A stretch of DNA of 62,393 bases from Candidatus Poribacteria bacterium (lineage in GTDB: Bacteria > Poribacteria > WGA-4E > PCPOR2b): contig JAJDUM010000101.1 in NCBI GenBank assembly GCA_022826645.1, positions 1 to 62,393 of the forward strand. The letters run 5' to 3'. This document shows positions 44,495-52,741 of the stretch, piece after piece; position 1 is the first letter of the stretch, and every line of letters begins with the position of its first letter. The position numbers and the translations under genes are program-made. The notes under the pieces were generated by a model. That model saw only the letters and a program-made list of their open reading frames with translations, was not told the origin of the DNA and made no database searches.

Positions 44495-44680
44495 TAGTAT
44501 GCTAATGCAATGCAAAAAACGTGGACGAGTAGCTTTGCGCTTTTTTATTGACGCATCGGCACATTTTGACTACAATCTTTGAAGTAATTCTTTTCTTTTC
44601 TTATCCTCACAGTTATCGTCTAACCCCTACATTAAACAAACGTTACCTGAGCATTTATCCACACAAGGAGGATATTGATT

Positions 44681-45412
44681 ATGGGAGCAAATGGAGCTGT
44701 ACCGAAAGCCCGTTCTGAAGGTCGAGGACCGACCATCTGGCTCGCTGGCACTCCCGATGAGTTAGAGCCGATGATGTCGCTGGGTATTGCCGGTATTGTT
44801 ACCAATACTGTCGTGCTTAATCAGTACGCTAAGGAGTACGGTTCAGCCATCGACCTAATCAAAGCATATCTCGACATAACCGACAAGCCTGTGGTCATGG
44901 AAATCGATGGTCATACGGTCGAGGAACTGCTCGCTGTCGGAAAGGTTTTTAGTGACCTGTCGGATCAGATTATCCTGAAAATTCCGTGCACATTCAACGC
45001 GCTCAAAGCCTTCAGCGTCCTGAAAGCGGAGGGGGTCGAAACCTTCTGCACAACGGTTTTCTCCTTGACTCAAGCTGCTGCGGTGGCGCAAGCCGGGGTC
45101 GATCACATCCTGCCGTTCTGCGATCCGGTCAAGGCGGTGGGCGGAGATCCGACCCAACTGATCCGTGAATGCGCGCAGATGTTCAACGGCTGGGAACAGC
45201 GGCCCTTTATCATGGCAGCACTCGTCCGATCGGTGGAGACAGCCCACGCTGCCTTCCGCGACGGTGCCGACGAGCTTGTCACCATGTCCACGGTCTACCG
45301 TGAGATGATGGACAGTCCGCTCACTGAGCAGTGGAACAAAACCTTCTTGGACGAGTGGGTCGATATGCACGAAAATGGATTATTAGAAGGTGTGCCGGTC
45401 ACGCTTCATTGA
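44681..45412 (+). CDS. Transaldolase/fructose-6-phosphate-aldolase family protein
   Basis: 243 aa, somewhat longer than the ~220-aa FSA/TalC group. The Schiff-base Lys lies in QIILKIPCTFNALKA; GIAGIVTNTVVL corresponds to the 'G.TTNPS' strand, with TN retained; and DHILPFCDPVKAVGG matches the C-terminal active-site strand. The enzyme should make or break C-C bonds in small sugar phosphates. The start ATG at 44681 has AAGGAGG 9 bases upstream. It is transcribed alone and ends at its own terminator. Confidence 0.82.
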   Translation: MGANGAVPKARSEGRGPTIWLAGTPDELEPMMSLGIAGIVTNTVVLNQYAKEYGSAIDLIKAYLDITDKPVVMEIDGHTVEELLAVGKVFSDLSDQIILKIPCTFNALKAFSVLKAEGVETFCTTVFSLTQAAAVAQAGVDHILPFCDPVKAVGGDPTQLIRECAQMFNGWEQRPFIMAALVRSVETAHAAFRDGADELVTMSTVYREMMDSPLTEQWNKTFLDEWVDMHENGLLEGVPVTLH

Positions 45413-45794
45413 AGCTGAACCCTCAATTCTGCGTGCACCCCTCCGTTACCATCGACGATTATAAAAATGCTTGAGGGACCTCCCTGTCCCGATACTTGAG
45501 GCGAATGGTTCAACCTATTCGCCTTTTTTTATTTATTATCTAGGAAAGACTACTAAGAGATAACCCCAATGCTTTACAGACAGGTTGCTCTGAACCTCCC
45601 GATAAATCGGGATTCTCCCCGATACATCCCCGATAAATCGGGACAGGCGGGGCAGGCAGGAACGGAACCGATCACAGGATCTGAGAAACACGGTTTAAGA
45701 AAAAATCCAATAAATTTTTCGCAGAATTATAAAAAAGTGCTAAAAAAAATCGCAGAACGGTGTTTTATAGAGTGTAAGGGAGGAATCAAGAACA
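45413..45794. repeat. Terminator plus palindromic modules upstream of the sigma factor gene
   Basis: After the terminator at 45498-45530 the gap holds CCCGATAAATCGGG palindromes twice (about 45598-45612 and 45629-45643) with GACAGGCGGGGCAGGCAGG, then an AT-rich 120 bases before the GTG start. No gene. Confidence 0.7.
45498..45530 (+). terminator. Terminator of the aldolase gene
   Basis: GGCGAAT-GGTTCAACCT-ATTCGCC with a run of seven T residues. A near-identical hairpin lies at 48211-48243. Confidence 0.85.
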
Positions 45795-47234
45795 GTGGCT
45801 AACGAGAAGGTACTCATTTCCCGCGCTCAATCTGGAGATGAAGGGGCATTTGCTCAGCTGATGCGGACGTATTACGCCTTCGTTTATGCGATTGTCATTG
45901 AGATTGTGAACAATCCCCACGACGCCGAGGAGGTTGTCCAAGACACCTTTCTGAACGCCTATCGCGGTTTGTCGAAGTATGAGGAGCAGACCAAATTCAG
46001 AAGTTGGCTGGCAACAATTGCGCGAAATCGTGCGCTGAATTGGTTACGAACGCAAAGAATGGATACCGTGCCCATCAACGAAGTGGAGGAGCACACCCTT
46101 CAAACTCCGAATACGCTCGACGACCAGTTAATACGCGACGAACAGCGGGAACTAATTCGTCGTGCGATGGAGACACTTTCGCAAAAAGATAGGGAGATTG
46201 CTCACTCATACTATCTCGATGGCGCAAGCTACGATGAATTGACAAGGACGCACGAACTGTCATACAAGGCGATTGCGTTTCGATTGTCACGAGCGAAGCA
46301 GAGACTTACCAAACGATTGCAATACCTGCTCACTGGTTTATCTATTCCTCCTGCAACGACATTCAAACAAATTTATTCAGGAGGACTCACCGCCATGAAA
46401 ATCGGAACAGTTCCCAAAATCACCGCCGGGGTAATAGGCATCGTTGCGCTCATCTTCATCGGTTTCATCGGGGTACGCCAGATGACCGCGCCCAACGTCG
46501 AGCAGCGCGTGTATTTGGTCCCAGAAAAAAGGGAAATAGCATCCACACCAAACAAAGTCGAACGATTGATTGCCCAAACGGACGCTACCTCAGATACTAA
46601 AATTGTGGAAAATCTGCCACAAATTGCCACAGAGGAGACAGAACCGATTGAGGATTCCTTCGCTCAATTTGATGAAGCAGATGTGCAATCCGCTGAAGCT
46701 GAATTTCAGCAAGATGCTGATGAGCATGGCACAATTGAAACTGATGCGTTTACCGAAGACACAGAACAATCCGCTGCAGATGTGATGAATGCTTATGTGA
46801 ATGCGTTACGCAATAATGACTTTGAGGCAATGCGCTTTCTATCAACAGGATATGCCAAAGAAGGGTTGGACAATACTGCGGCAGATGGCTTCCCAATCGT
46901 AGACCTGGAAGTAGGTGGACTAAAAGATTTGCCGAGAGATTTGCCGGTTGAGATGCGTGAAATGGCTGAGCAAGAGATACAGAATGCTGAGCAACAGGTA
47001 CGGAGTGCTGAGCCGCAGCTGCGGAGCATGATGTTCAAATACTTCAGTCAACGAGAAGTTGTGCGTAGCGAATATGTCGGCGATGAATTCCACTTTGAGT
47101 TGGGAGGACCAACACCGAAGATACCGGAGATACCGGGGATAGAAATCTCGACAGTCGCCGCACCGAATGAACTTTATAAGATGCGAAAAGAGAATGGTGC
47201 GTGGCGAGTTTATGGCAATGAGACGTTAGACTAG
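45795..47234 (+). CDS. ECF-type sigma factor fused to a membrane-anchored extracytoplasmic domain
   Basis: 479 aa. Residues 1-85 form sigma region 2 (FAQLMRTYYAFVYAIV, HDAEEVVQDTFLNAYRGL, FRSWLATIARNRALNWLR) and about 115-175 region 4 (LSQKDREIAHSYYLDGASYDEL, then AIAFRLSRAKQRL). A transmembrane helix follows (about 207-227: KITAGVIGIVALIFIGFIGV), then a roughly 250-aa acidic domain outside the membrane. The GTG start has GGAGGAA 11 bases upstream. A second strong Shine-Dalgarno (AGGAGG at 46379-46384) lies 10 bases before Met-201 (46395), so the membrane part could also be made alone. This fits a sigma factor controlled by its own membrane anchor. It precedes a lipoprotein gene on the same strand. 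Confidence 0.87.
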   Translation: MANEKVLISRAQSGDEGAFAQLMRTYYAFVYAIVIEIVNNPHDAEEVVQDTFLNAYRGLSKYEEQTKFRSWLATIARNRALNWLRTQRMDTVPINEVEEHTLQTPNTLDDQLIRDEQRELIRRAMETLSQKDREIAHSYYLDGASYDELTRTHELSYKAIAFRLSRAKQRLTKRLQYLLTGLSIPPATTFKQIYSGGLTAMKIGTVPKITAGVIGIVALIFIGFIGVRQMTAPNVEQRVYLVPEKREIASTPNKVERLIAQTDATSDTKIVENLPQIATEETEPIEDSFAQFDEADVQSAEAEFQQDADEHGTIETDAFTEDTEQSAADVMNAYVNALRNNDFEAMRFLSTGYAKEGLDNTAADGFPIVDLEVGGLKDLPRDLPVEMREMAEQEIQNAEQQVRSAEPQLRSMMFKYFSQREVVRSEYVGDEFHFELGGPTPKIPEIPGIEISTVAAPNELYKMRKENGAWRVYGNETLD

Positions 47235-47323
47235 TTCGCAGCCTTTATACTGAGGACTCTATCAATACTAGGAGGCCATTGGTTATGGTAGTAAACAGAC
47301 CCCTTCTTCAAAAGGAGAGAATC

Positions 47324-48139
47324 ATGAGGTATGTAGTTATTTGCTTACTCTGTTTAACTTCTTGTAGCATCGAACTTTCTATTGGCGATTCAGGTAAATC
47401 CACAGAAAACCCACACCAGAATCCCCCACATTCTCAACCGTATTATATAGACGACACGCTTTGGACGGAGTACCTTGAGGCTTTTAAGAAATACCTCCCC
47501 ACCGACCTGTCAGCGGCACGTACCGAACTCCAAAATGTTGCAAAAAAATTGTTTGGGGAACATGCGCTTGCTGAAGAATGGGTGCCTCTCTATTTTCGCC
47601 TGAGTCAAGAGGGTACTGAACATCTTTCGGACCTCAAACGGGTGTCTGAATTGGAAATCCGAATGCTAACAGATATCGATGCCCAAACCTATGCCAAACA
47701 GATACAGTACCACCGAGAAGCACTGGAACACTACGATAAACTGGCAAAACAGAAAGAGGAGTCAAAAACAGGGAAGGTTTCGGATACCAGGACGGGGCAC
47801 GAACATTACAAAGCATTTCATGAGCTGCTCCCCGCAGATCCGGAAGCCGCACACGCGGAACTTACCGCATTTAGTGCTCTCGCGTTTCATGGACACCTCC
47901 TCACAAAAGAGTGGGAAGAGCTTTTTTTTCGTCTTTCTAGTGAGAAGGAAGGCACAGTTCCGGAGGTGCTTCGACTTTTTGAATTAAAAAAGCAGATGCT
48001 GGAAGACCATTCTCCTGAAAAACATGCCAAGGAGATTGAAAGTTTAGAAGCCTCAATAAAAGATCTCAAATCCGTGAGCAAATTACTCAAACTCCAGGGG
48101 AACCTTGATACACAAAAAATGCCCTTCAATTTCAAATAA
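47324..48139 (+). CDS. Lipoprotein with two internal ~85-residue repeats
   Basis: 271 aa. The ATG at 47324 (AAAGGAGAG 6-7 bases upstream) starts a lipoprotein signal (VVICLLCLTSCS, lipobox LTSC). Two homologous helical units follow: YLEAFKKYLPTDLSAARTEL ... EWVPLYFRLSQEG ... YAKQI and HYKAFHELLPADPEAAHAEL ... EWEELFFRLSSEK ... HAKEI. It has no known family. It follows the membrane-fused sigma factor by 89 bases and may belong to the same signalling system. Confidence 0.75.
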   Translation: MRYVVICLLCLTSCSIELSIGDSGKSTENPHQNPPHSQPYYIDDTLWTEYLEAFKKYLPTDLSAARTELQNVAKKLFGEHALAEEWVPLYFRLSQEGTEHLSDLKRVSELEIRMLTDIDAQTYAKQIQYHREALEHYDKLAKQKEESKTGKVSDTRTGHEHYKAFHELLPADPEAAHAELTAFSALAFHGHLLTKEWEELFFRLSSEKEGTVPEVLRLFELKKQMLEDHSPEKHAKEIESLEASIKDLKSVSKLLKLQGNLDTQKMPFNFK

Positions 48140-48210
48140 TCCATGATACCTATTAACCGCTGGGTAAATCTTGATAACATTGTTCTGAAGGCTTCCTTGA
48201 TCCGATAAAT

Positions 48211-48243
48211 GAGGCGAATGGTTCAACCCATTCGCCTTTTTTG
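48211..48243 (+). terminator. Terminator of the lipoprotein gene
   Basis: GGCGAATGG-TTCAAC-CCATTCGCC followed by six T residues; nearly the same hairpin as 45498-45530, including the preceding CGATA..TGAG. Confidence 0.88.
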
Positions 48244-48398
48244 TTGATTGTCCCCGAAAAGATTGGTAAGATAACGCAAGTTGTCACCTTTTGAAGATGT
48301 CCCTGCTATCAGCAGATGGCTTTGTCTGTCTGCAGCAAATACCCTTTTATTCAGCAGGTTCTTGCTAAAATTTACGGTTAATGACGGAGGCATACGAA

Positions 48399-49262
48399 AT
48401 GGCTGAACCCTTACGGATACTCTCAATTGGCGCACACCCGGCGGATATTTTCGATCAATCCGGCGGTACAATGGCACATCACACCAGTCGAGGAGACTAC
48501 GTTGCCTGCGTGGTGTTGACCCACGGCGCCCGTGTGCATGATGCGGTGATCAGCGACTCAATGTTTCATCGCGAGGAGGTTCCCGACGAATCTGACCTGG
48601 TGGCGTTGATGGACGAACGCTCAGATGTTAAGGCGGAAGAGGTGCGGAAGGGGTGCAAGATTTTGGGGGTTGACGATATCTACTTCTTCGGCGCGGACGA
48701 TGCCGTCCTACTGGTCACAGAGGAGATCGTGAAACGGCTCGCACGATTGTTGCGCGAGGTGCGTCCCGACATCATCCTGACCCATTTCCCCAAAGAGGGT
48801 GATGGGCTTACCAACGCACACGCCGTCGCGGGACAGATTACGCTCCATGCCATTTCACATGCCGGCAGCGTCGATCCGGGCGATCGAAATACGCCCCATA
48901 AGGTAGCGCAGATCTTCTTCTTTGGAGCCGGCGCAGCGTCTATACCGCGAAGCGTGTGGCAGTCCGAGGGTGGGTACTATAACGATGTGTTCATCGACAT
49001 AACGGATGTGGCGGATAAAAAACTGGCGGCGCTGGATTGTTTGGTAAGCCAAGGGTATGGTGGGGCGTATGCGCGCAAGCGGATCGAAACCAGCGATGGG
49101 GCGTTTGGAAGCGCAGGCGGCTGCGCCTATGCGGAAGGATTTATCTCAGCGGGTGCGGAAACCCATTACTACCTACCCGTCACCGAACACGCTCTGAAGA
49201 ACGCCCGTTCTTCCGACCACGAGCGGATAGATGCGAACTCTTATCGGATTTCGGTTGACTGA
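48399..49262 (+). CDS. LmbE/PIG-L family deacetylase
   Basis: 287 aa. The N-terminal zinc motif reads SIGAHPADIFDQSGGT (AHPxD), and the catalytic region has LTHFPKEGDGLTNAHAVAG, where the family has HxDH-type HP...D..H. Members are zinc-dependent N-deacetylases of N-acetylglucosamine conjugates such as mycothiol or GlcNAc-PI precursors. In this copy the second Asp of AHPDD is replaced by Ala-Asp spacing, so activity should be tested. The ATG at 48399 is preferred because GGAGG lies 8 bases upstream; the ATG at 48381 overlaps that region. Confidence 0.82.
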   Translation: MAEPLRILSIGAHPADIFDQSGGTMAHHTSRGDYVACVVLTHGARVHDAVISDSMFHREEVPDESDLVALMDERSDVKAEEVRKGCKILGVDDIYFFGADDAVLLVTEEIVKRLARLLREVRPDIILTHFPKEGDGLTNAHAVAGQITLHAISHAGSVDPGDRNTPHKVAQIFFFGAGAASIPRSVWQSEGGYYNDVFIDITDVADKKLAALDCLVSQGYGGAYARKRIETSDGAFGSAGGCAYAEGFISAGAETHYYLPVTEHALKNARSSDHERIDANSYRISVD

Positions 49263-49427
49263 GAGGTGTGGGGGCGGGTTTGCAATTCTCCCGCCCCTAC
49301 TATACGGTTGAGGATTTGGAAATCTCTCAATCGCTCCTGTTAAGAAAGAGTGCAAAGAAACCGAGTTTTGAAGAAAAAACTCGGTTTCTCTAAGCTGCTC
49401 TGCACTTTCTTTTGGCATGAACCTCTC
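49263..49427. repeat. GAAACCGAGTTTT palindrome (copy 3) and remnant module
   Basis: GGGGCGGG-TTTGCAATT-CTCCCGCCCC lies near 49270 and GAAACCGAGTTTT...AAAACTCGGTTTC near 49358-49392. Confidence 0.75.
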
Positions 49428-50786
49428 TCAATAACCGCTTTCTCGTGAGGTTGATGCACACCATCGTGATTTCATCAGGAAGTGTATCAGCGCATCCTTC
49501 GCTTCCGGCGTATCGATTTGGTGCAGTGTGTGCGCAGCATTGGCGCGAACATACCGGTTCGCATCCTTCAGTGCGGTCGTCAATGCCGGAACCGCCTCCT
49601 CCGCTTTTGAACCGATTCGCGCTAACGCAAGCGAGGAATTTCGGCGCACCCATTCATCCGCATCAGTCAATCCCTCCATCAACGCAGGAACCGCTGTTGA
49701 ACCCGACTGTGTAACGATTCCCAACCCCTCTACGGCTACCTTCCGAACCTCTGCCGATTTATCTTGCGATGCTTGAATCAATGTGGGCACAGCGTCCTGA
49801 GCAGATGACCCCATATCGCCCAACGCATCAATAGCGATCACGCGAATCTCCTCGTTTGGGTCGTTCGCAGCGTCTATCAAGGCTGACAGTGCGGGCGCAC
49901 CGATGGCACTCAAGGCGTAACTCGCGTTCCGGCGCACCATCTCGGACTCGTCGCGTAAGGCCTCGATCAGTCCCGGCACCGCGGGGGCACCTACGGTCCC
50001 TAATGCGTAGGCGGCGTTGAGGCAGGTCGATTCGGACTCACTTCTGAGTGCGTCGATCAGGTCAGAGATGGAACCGTTTTCGGAACCGTGCGCTCCGTTT
50101 CCTGTTCCCAGATGCCACGCCCAAAGATGTTGCCACATCAACCGCTGTCCGTCATCGCTCGGTATCCATTCTGCCCCTTCGGTATTCCAAGAGGGTTGGT
50201 CTGGCTCCTCCATGCGTGTGAAGAGGAACTTCATCATATACCGGTTCTGGTCGGTACGGTTCGGCATGGCGCGATGCCAGAGGTCGTAATGGACGATGGT
50301 CATTGACCCCGCCTCCCCGGCAAGCGGTAATTCGACCTGACCGTTGTCCGGTTGGTCATTGTAACACTGACTCTGCGGAAGTACGCCCGTCGGTCCCCGT
50401 TCTTCGGGGGTATCTTGCGGATAATAGAGTGCCATCACCCAGCGGGTCGGATGCCGCCGTCGCGTCCAACTGTCTTTGTGCATTCGCTGTCCGGTACTGC
50501 CCGGTGGGTTGTGGTGGCAGTGGCGGTGCGGGTGCGTGTAATAGTTCGGACCTACAAGGCCTCTCAAAGCACCGTCGACAGTGGGATGGTCAAAAATTTC
50601 CTGAATCTCAGGAATTCTGGGGACCAGGTTGTTCCCCGGATTACCTTCATTCTCAAATACCGCTTCCGTCTCTTGGAAAATTGCCTCGTGAAAATCTGCG
50701 GGCAGATCGGTTTTGATATTGATGTACCCGTTGGTAATAAAATACTGCATCTGTTCGTCGCTGAGTAGATGTTTGCTATCAGCCAT
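49428..50786 (-). CDS. Phytanoyl-CoA dioxygenase fused to HEAT repeats
   Basis: 452 aa. Residues about 1-240 are a PhyH-type Fe(II)/2-oxoglutarate oxygenase: the iron ligands are in RMHKDSW (His-x-Asp) and VHYDLWHRAMPN (distal His with nearby Arg). Residues about 245-440 hold six HEAT/PBS-lyase-like repeats of about 32 aa (for example LIEALRDESEMVRRNASYAL and LTTALKDANRYVRANAAHTL), a superhelical protein-binding or lyase-like scaffold. I do not recall this fusion as a common arrangement. AAGGAG precedes the ATG. It is the last gene of a minus-strand run with the aldo/keto reductase and FAH genes. Confidence 0.85.
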   Translation of the reverse strand: MADSKHLLSDEQMQYFITNGYINIKTDLPADFHEAIFQETEAVFENEGNPGNNLVPRIPEIQEIFDHPTVDGALRGLVGPNYYTHPHRHCHHNPPGSTGQRMHKDSWTRRRHPTRWVMALYYPQDTPEERGPTGVLPQSQCYNDQPDNGQVELPLAGEAGSMTIVHYDLWHRAMPNRTDQNRYMMKFLFTRMEEPDQPSWNTEGAEWIPSDDGQRLMWQHLWAWHLGTGNGAHGSENGSISDLIDALRSESESTCLNAAYALGTVGAPAVPGLIEALRDESEMVRRNASYALSAIGAPALSALIDAANDPNEEIRVIAIDALGDMGSSAQDAVPTLIQASQDKSAEVRKVAVEGLGIVTQSGSTAVPALMEGLTDADEWVRRNSSLALARIGSKAEEAVPALTTALKDANRYVRANAAHTLHQIDTPEAKDALIHFLMKSRWCASTSRESGY

Positions 50787-50820
50787 CTTGAAAAACTCCT
50801 TTCTAAGCTATCGAAAAGTC

Positions 50821-51822
50821 CTACCACCGAAATATGTGCGGTCCAAAATCTGCCCTGTAGTATTGTGAGATAACCCCGCCGGGCGGCGCAACTTCGTCGA
50901 TCCGCTCCCGGTCTTCGTCCGTCACCTCCACGTCGGTTGCCCCCAAGTTGTCCTCCATCTGCTCCATTGTGCGGACACCGACGATTGGGCTGGTAATCCC
51001 CGGCTGTTGTGCGCACCACGCCAACGAGAACTGACTCGGTGTGCAGTCCTTCTCCGCTGCGATAGCCAAGACAACGTCCAAGACATTGAACGCGGCATCT
51101 GAGAACAGATCTGGGTTTCGGCTCTCATCTTGATAGCGTGAATCCGCTGGACGTGCCTCGCCGCGTCGGTACTTCCCGGTGAGAAATCCGCCCGCCATCG
51201 GAGACCACGGGATGAGTGCTGTTCCATACGTCTGCGCCATTGGGACCAACTCCCGCTCGATGCTCCGATCCAACAGGTGGTAGGGCGGCTGCTCGCAAAT
51301 GAAGCGATTAAGCCCCAACTCTTTTGAAGCCCACAAGGATTCAACCACCTGCCACGCAGCGAAGGTGCTGCTGCCGATGTAGCGGACCTTGCCCGCCCGA
51401 ATTAGATCGTCCAATGCCCGAAGCGTTTCGTCGATCGGTATATCCGAGCAGGGGCGATGGATCTGATAGAGATCAATATAGTCGGTCTGTAAGCGTTGCA
51501 GCGATGCCTCACACTGTTCCATGATGTGGCGACGGCTGTTGCCCTGTGCGTTAGGATCATCGTCGTCCATGCGGAAGTGGACTTTGGTCGCCAACACGAT
51601 CTGTGCGCGTTTCCCGTTCCGCTTGAAAGCCTTCCCAACCATCTCCTCACTCTTGCCGCGGACGTACATATTTGCTGTGTCAAAGAAATTGATGCCGCCG
51701 TCAATCGCTCGGTCAATGATGTCCATGGAATCGGACTCGTTCGTTTTGCCGCCGAACATCAGGCAACCCAGACAGAGCGTGCTCACCTTTGTGCCGGTTC
51801 TACCGAGACTGCGATATTCCAT
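50821..51822 (-). CDS. Aldo/keto reductase
   Basis: 333 aa TIM-barrel NADPH-dependent oxidoreductase. The catalytic tetrad is visible: Asp and Tyr in FFDTANMYVRGKSE, Lys in LATKVHF, His in DLYQIHRP. The C-terminal cofactor site reads IVGVRTMEQMEDNL. The sequence is closest in style to the AKR12/YajO-type group. AAGGAGG lies 6-7 bases before the ATG at 51822; the longer frame lacks a Shine-Dalgarno. It probably oxidises or reduces a sugar-derived carbonyl with its neighbours. Confidence 0.9.
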   Translation of the reverse strand: MEYRSLGRTGTKVSTLCLGCLMFGGKTNESDSMDIIDRAIDGGINFFDTANMYVRGKSEEMVGKAFKRNGKRAQIVLATKVHFRMDDDDPNAQGNSRRHIMEQCEASLQRLQTDYIDLYQIHRPCSDIPIDETLRALDDLIRAGKVRYIGSSTFAAWQVVESLWASKELGLNRFICEQPPYHLLDRSIERELVPMAQTYGTALIPWSPMAGGFLTGKYRRGEARPADSRYQDESRNPDLFSDAAFNVLDVVLAIAAEKDCTPSQFSLAWCAQQPGITSPIVGVRTMEQMEDNLGATDVEVTDEDRERIDEVAPPGGVISQYYRADFGPHIFRW

Positions 51823-51936
51823 CTCTACCTCCTTCTCTTTTTGTCCTTCTGTTGTTTGGGCAACCACAAGTTGAGCGCAGCGAAATCCCGATTCATCGGG
51901 GGGGTGCCCCTACAGACGAAACTAACTCTGAAAATC

Positions 51937-52710
51937 TTATGCCTCTGCGACCACCGGATTGCGCAGAACACCGACGCCTTCGACCTCAATTTCAACGGTA
52001 TCGCCGGGCGCAATTGGTCCCACACCGGAGGGTGTGCCGGTCATAATCACATCGCCGGGCAGAAGGGTCATCACCGCGCTGATGTAGGCAACCAGATGAG
52101 CGACAGAGAACACCAGATCAGAGGTGTTGGAATCCTGCACCACTTCGCCGTTCAACCGCGTTTTGATGTCGAGGTTGGTCGGATCGAGGTCGGTGGCGAT
52201 CACCGGTCCGAGCGGACAGAAGGTGTCGAACCCCTTTCCGAGCAGCATACAGCCCATCTCCATTTCAGCGAATTGGATGACCCGTTCACTGATATCGTTG
52301 CCGCAGGTGTAGCCGAGTACGTGGTCGAGGGCATCCGCTTCGGCGACGCGTCGTGTCTCTTTGCCTATAATGACCGCTAACTCGCACTCGTAATGCACCT
52401 CTTTGCCTTGATGAGGATAGATGATAGCGTCTTCGGGACCGATAGCCGTCAGGGTCGGTTTCATGAAAAGCATCGGATTGGTCGGAAGCTCTTTCCCCGC
52501 TTCACGGGCGTGTAGGACGTAGTTCAGACCGACGCCGATGATTCTGGGCATTTCGACCGGCGCGAGGACAGTGACTTCGTCCAGATGTGTGGTAGTATCG
52601 CTTGTATCCAGACTCTCGAAAGGGCAACCTGCTAGTTCGCGGATGCTCCCGCCATCATCTAAGATACCGTAACTCACCTCTCCATTGCTGCTATAACGTA
52701 AAATCTTCAT
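51937..52710 (-). CDS. Fumarylacetoacetate hydrolase (FAH) family protein
   Basis: 257 aa. The catalytic core starts IIGVGLNYVLHAREAG; metal ligands lie in VHYECELAVIIGKE (Glu-x-Glu type) and in YTCGNDISER; the C-terminal GDVIMTGTPSGVGPIAPGD is a family mark. FAH-type enzymes cleave beta-diketones or decarboxylate catechol-pathway acids; in the diketo branch of fuconate or rhamnonate breakdown they split 2,4-diketo-3-deoxy acids. It lies 31 bp after the enolase-superfamily gene, so that role is plausible here. Confidence 0.9.
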   Translation of the reverse strand: MKILRYSSNGEVSYGILDDGGSIRELAGCPFESLDTSDTTTHLDEVTVLAPVEMPRIIGVGLNYVLHAREAGKELPTNPMLFMKPTLTAIGPEDAIIYPHQGKEVHYECELAVIIGKETRRVAEADALDHVLGYTCGNDISERVIQFAEMEMGCMLLGKGFDTFCPLGPVIATDLDPTNLDIKTRLNGEVVQDSNTSDLVFSVAHLVAYISAVMTLLPGDVIMTGTPSGVGPIAPGDTVEIEVEGVGVLRNPVVAEA

Positions 52711-52741
52711 ATCTCATATCTCCTTGTGGTGTTTGAAATGA

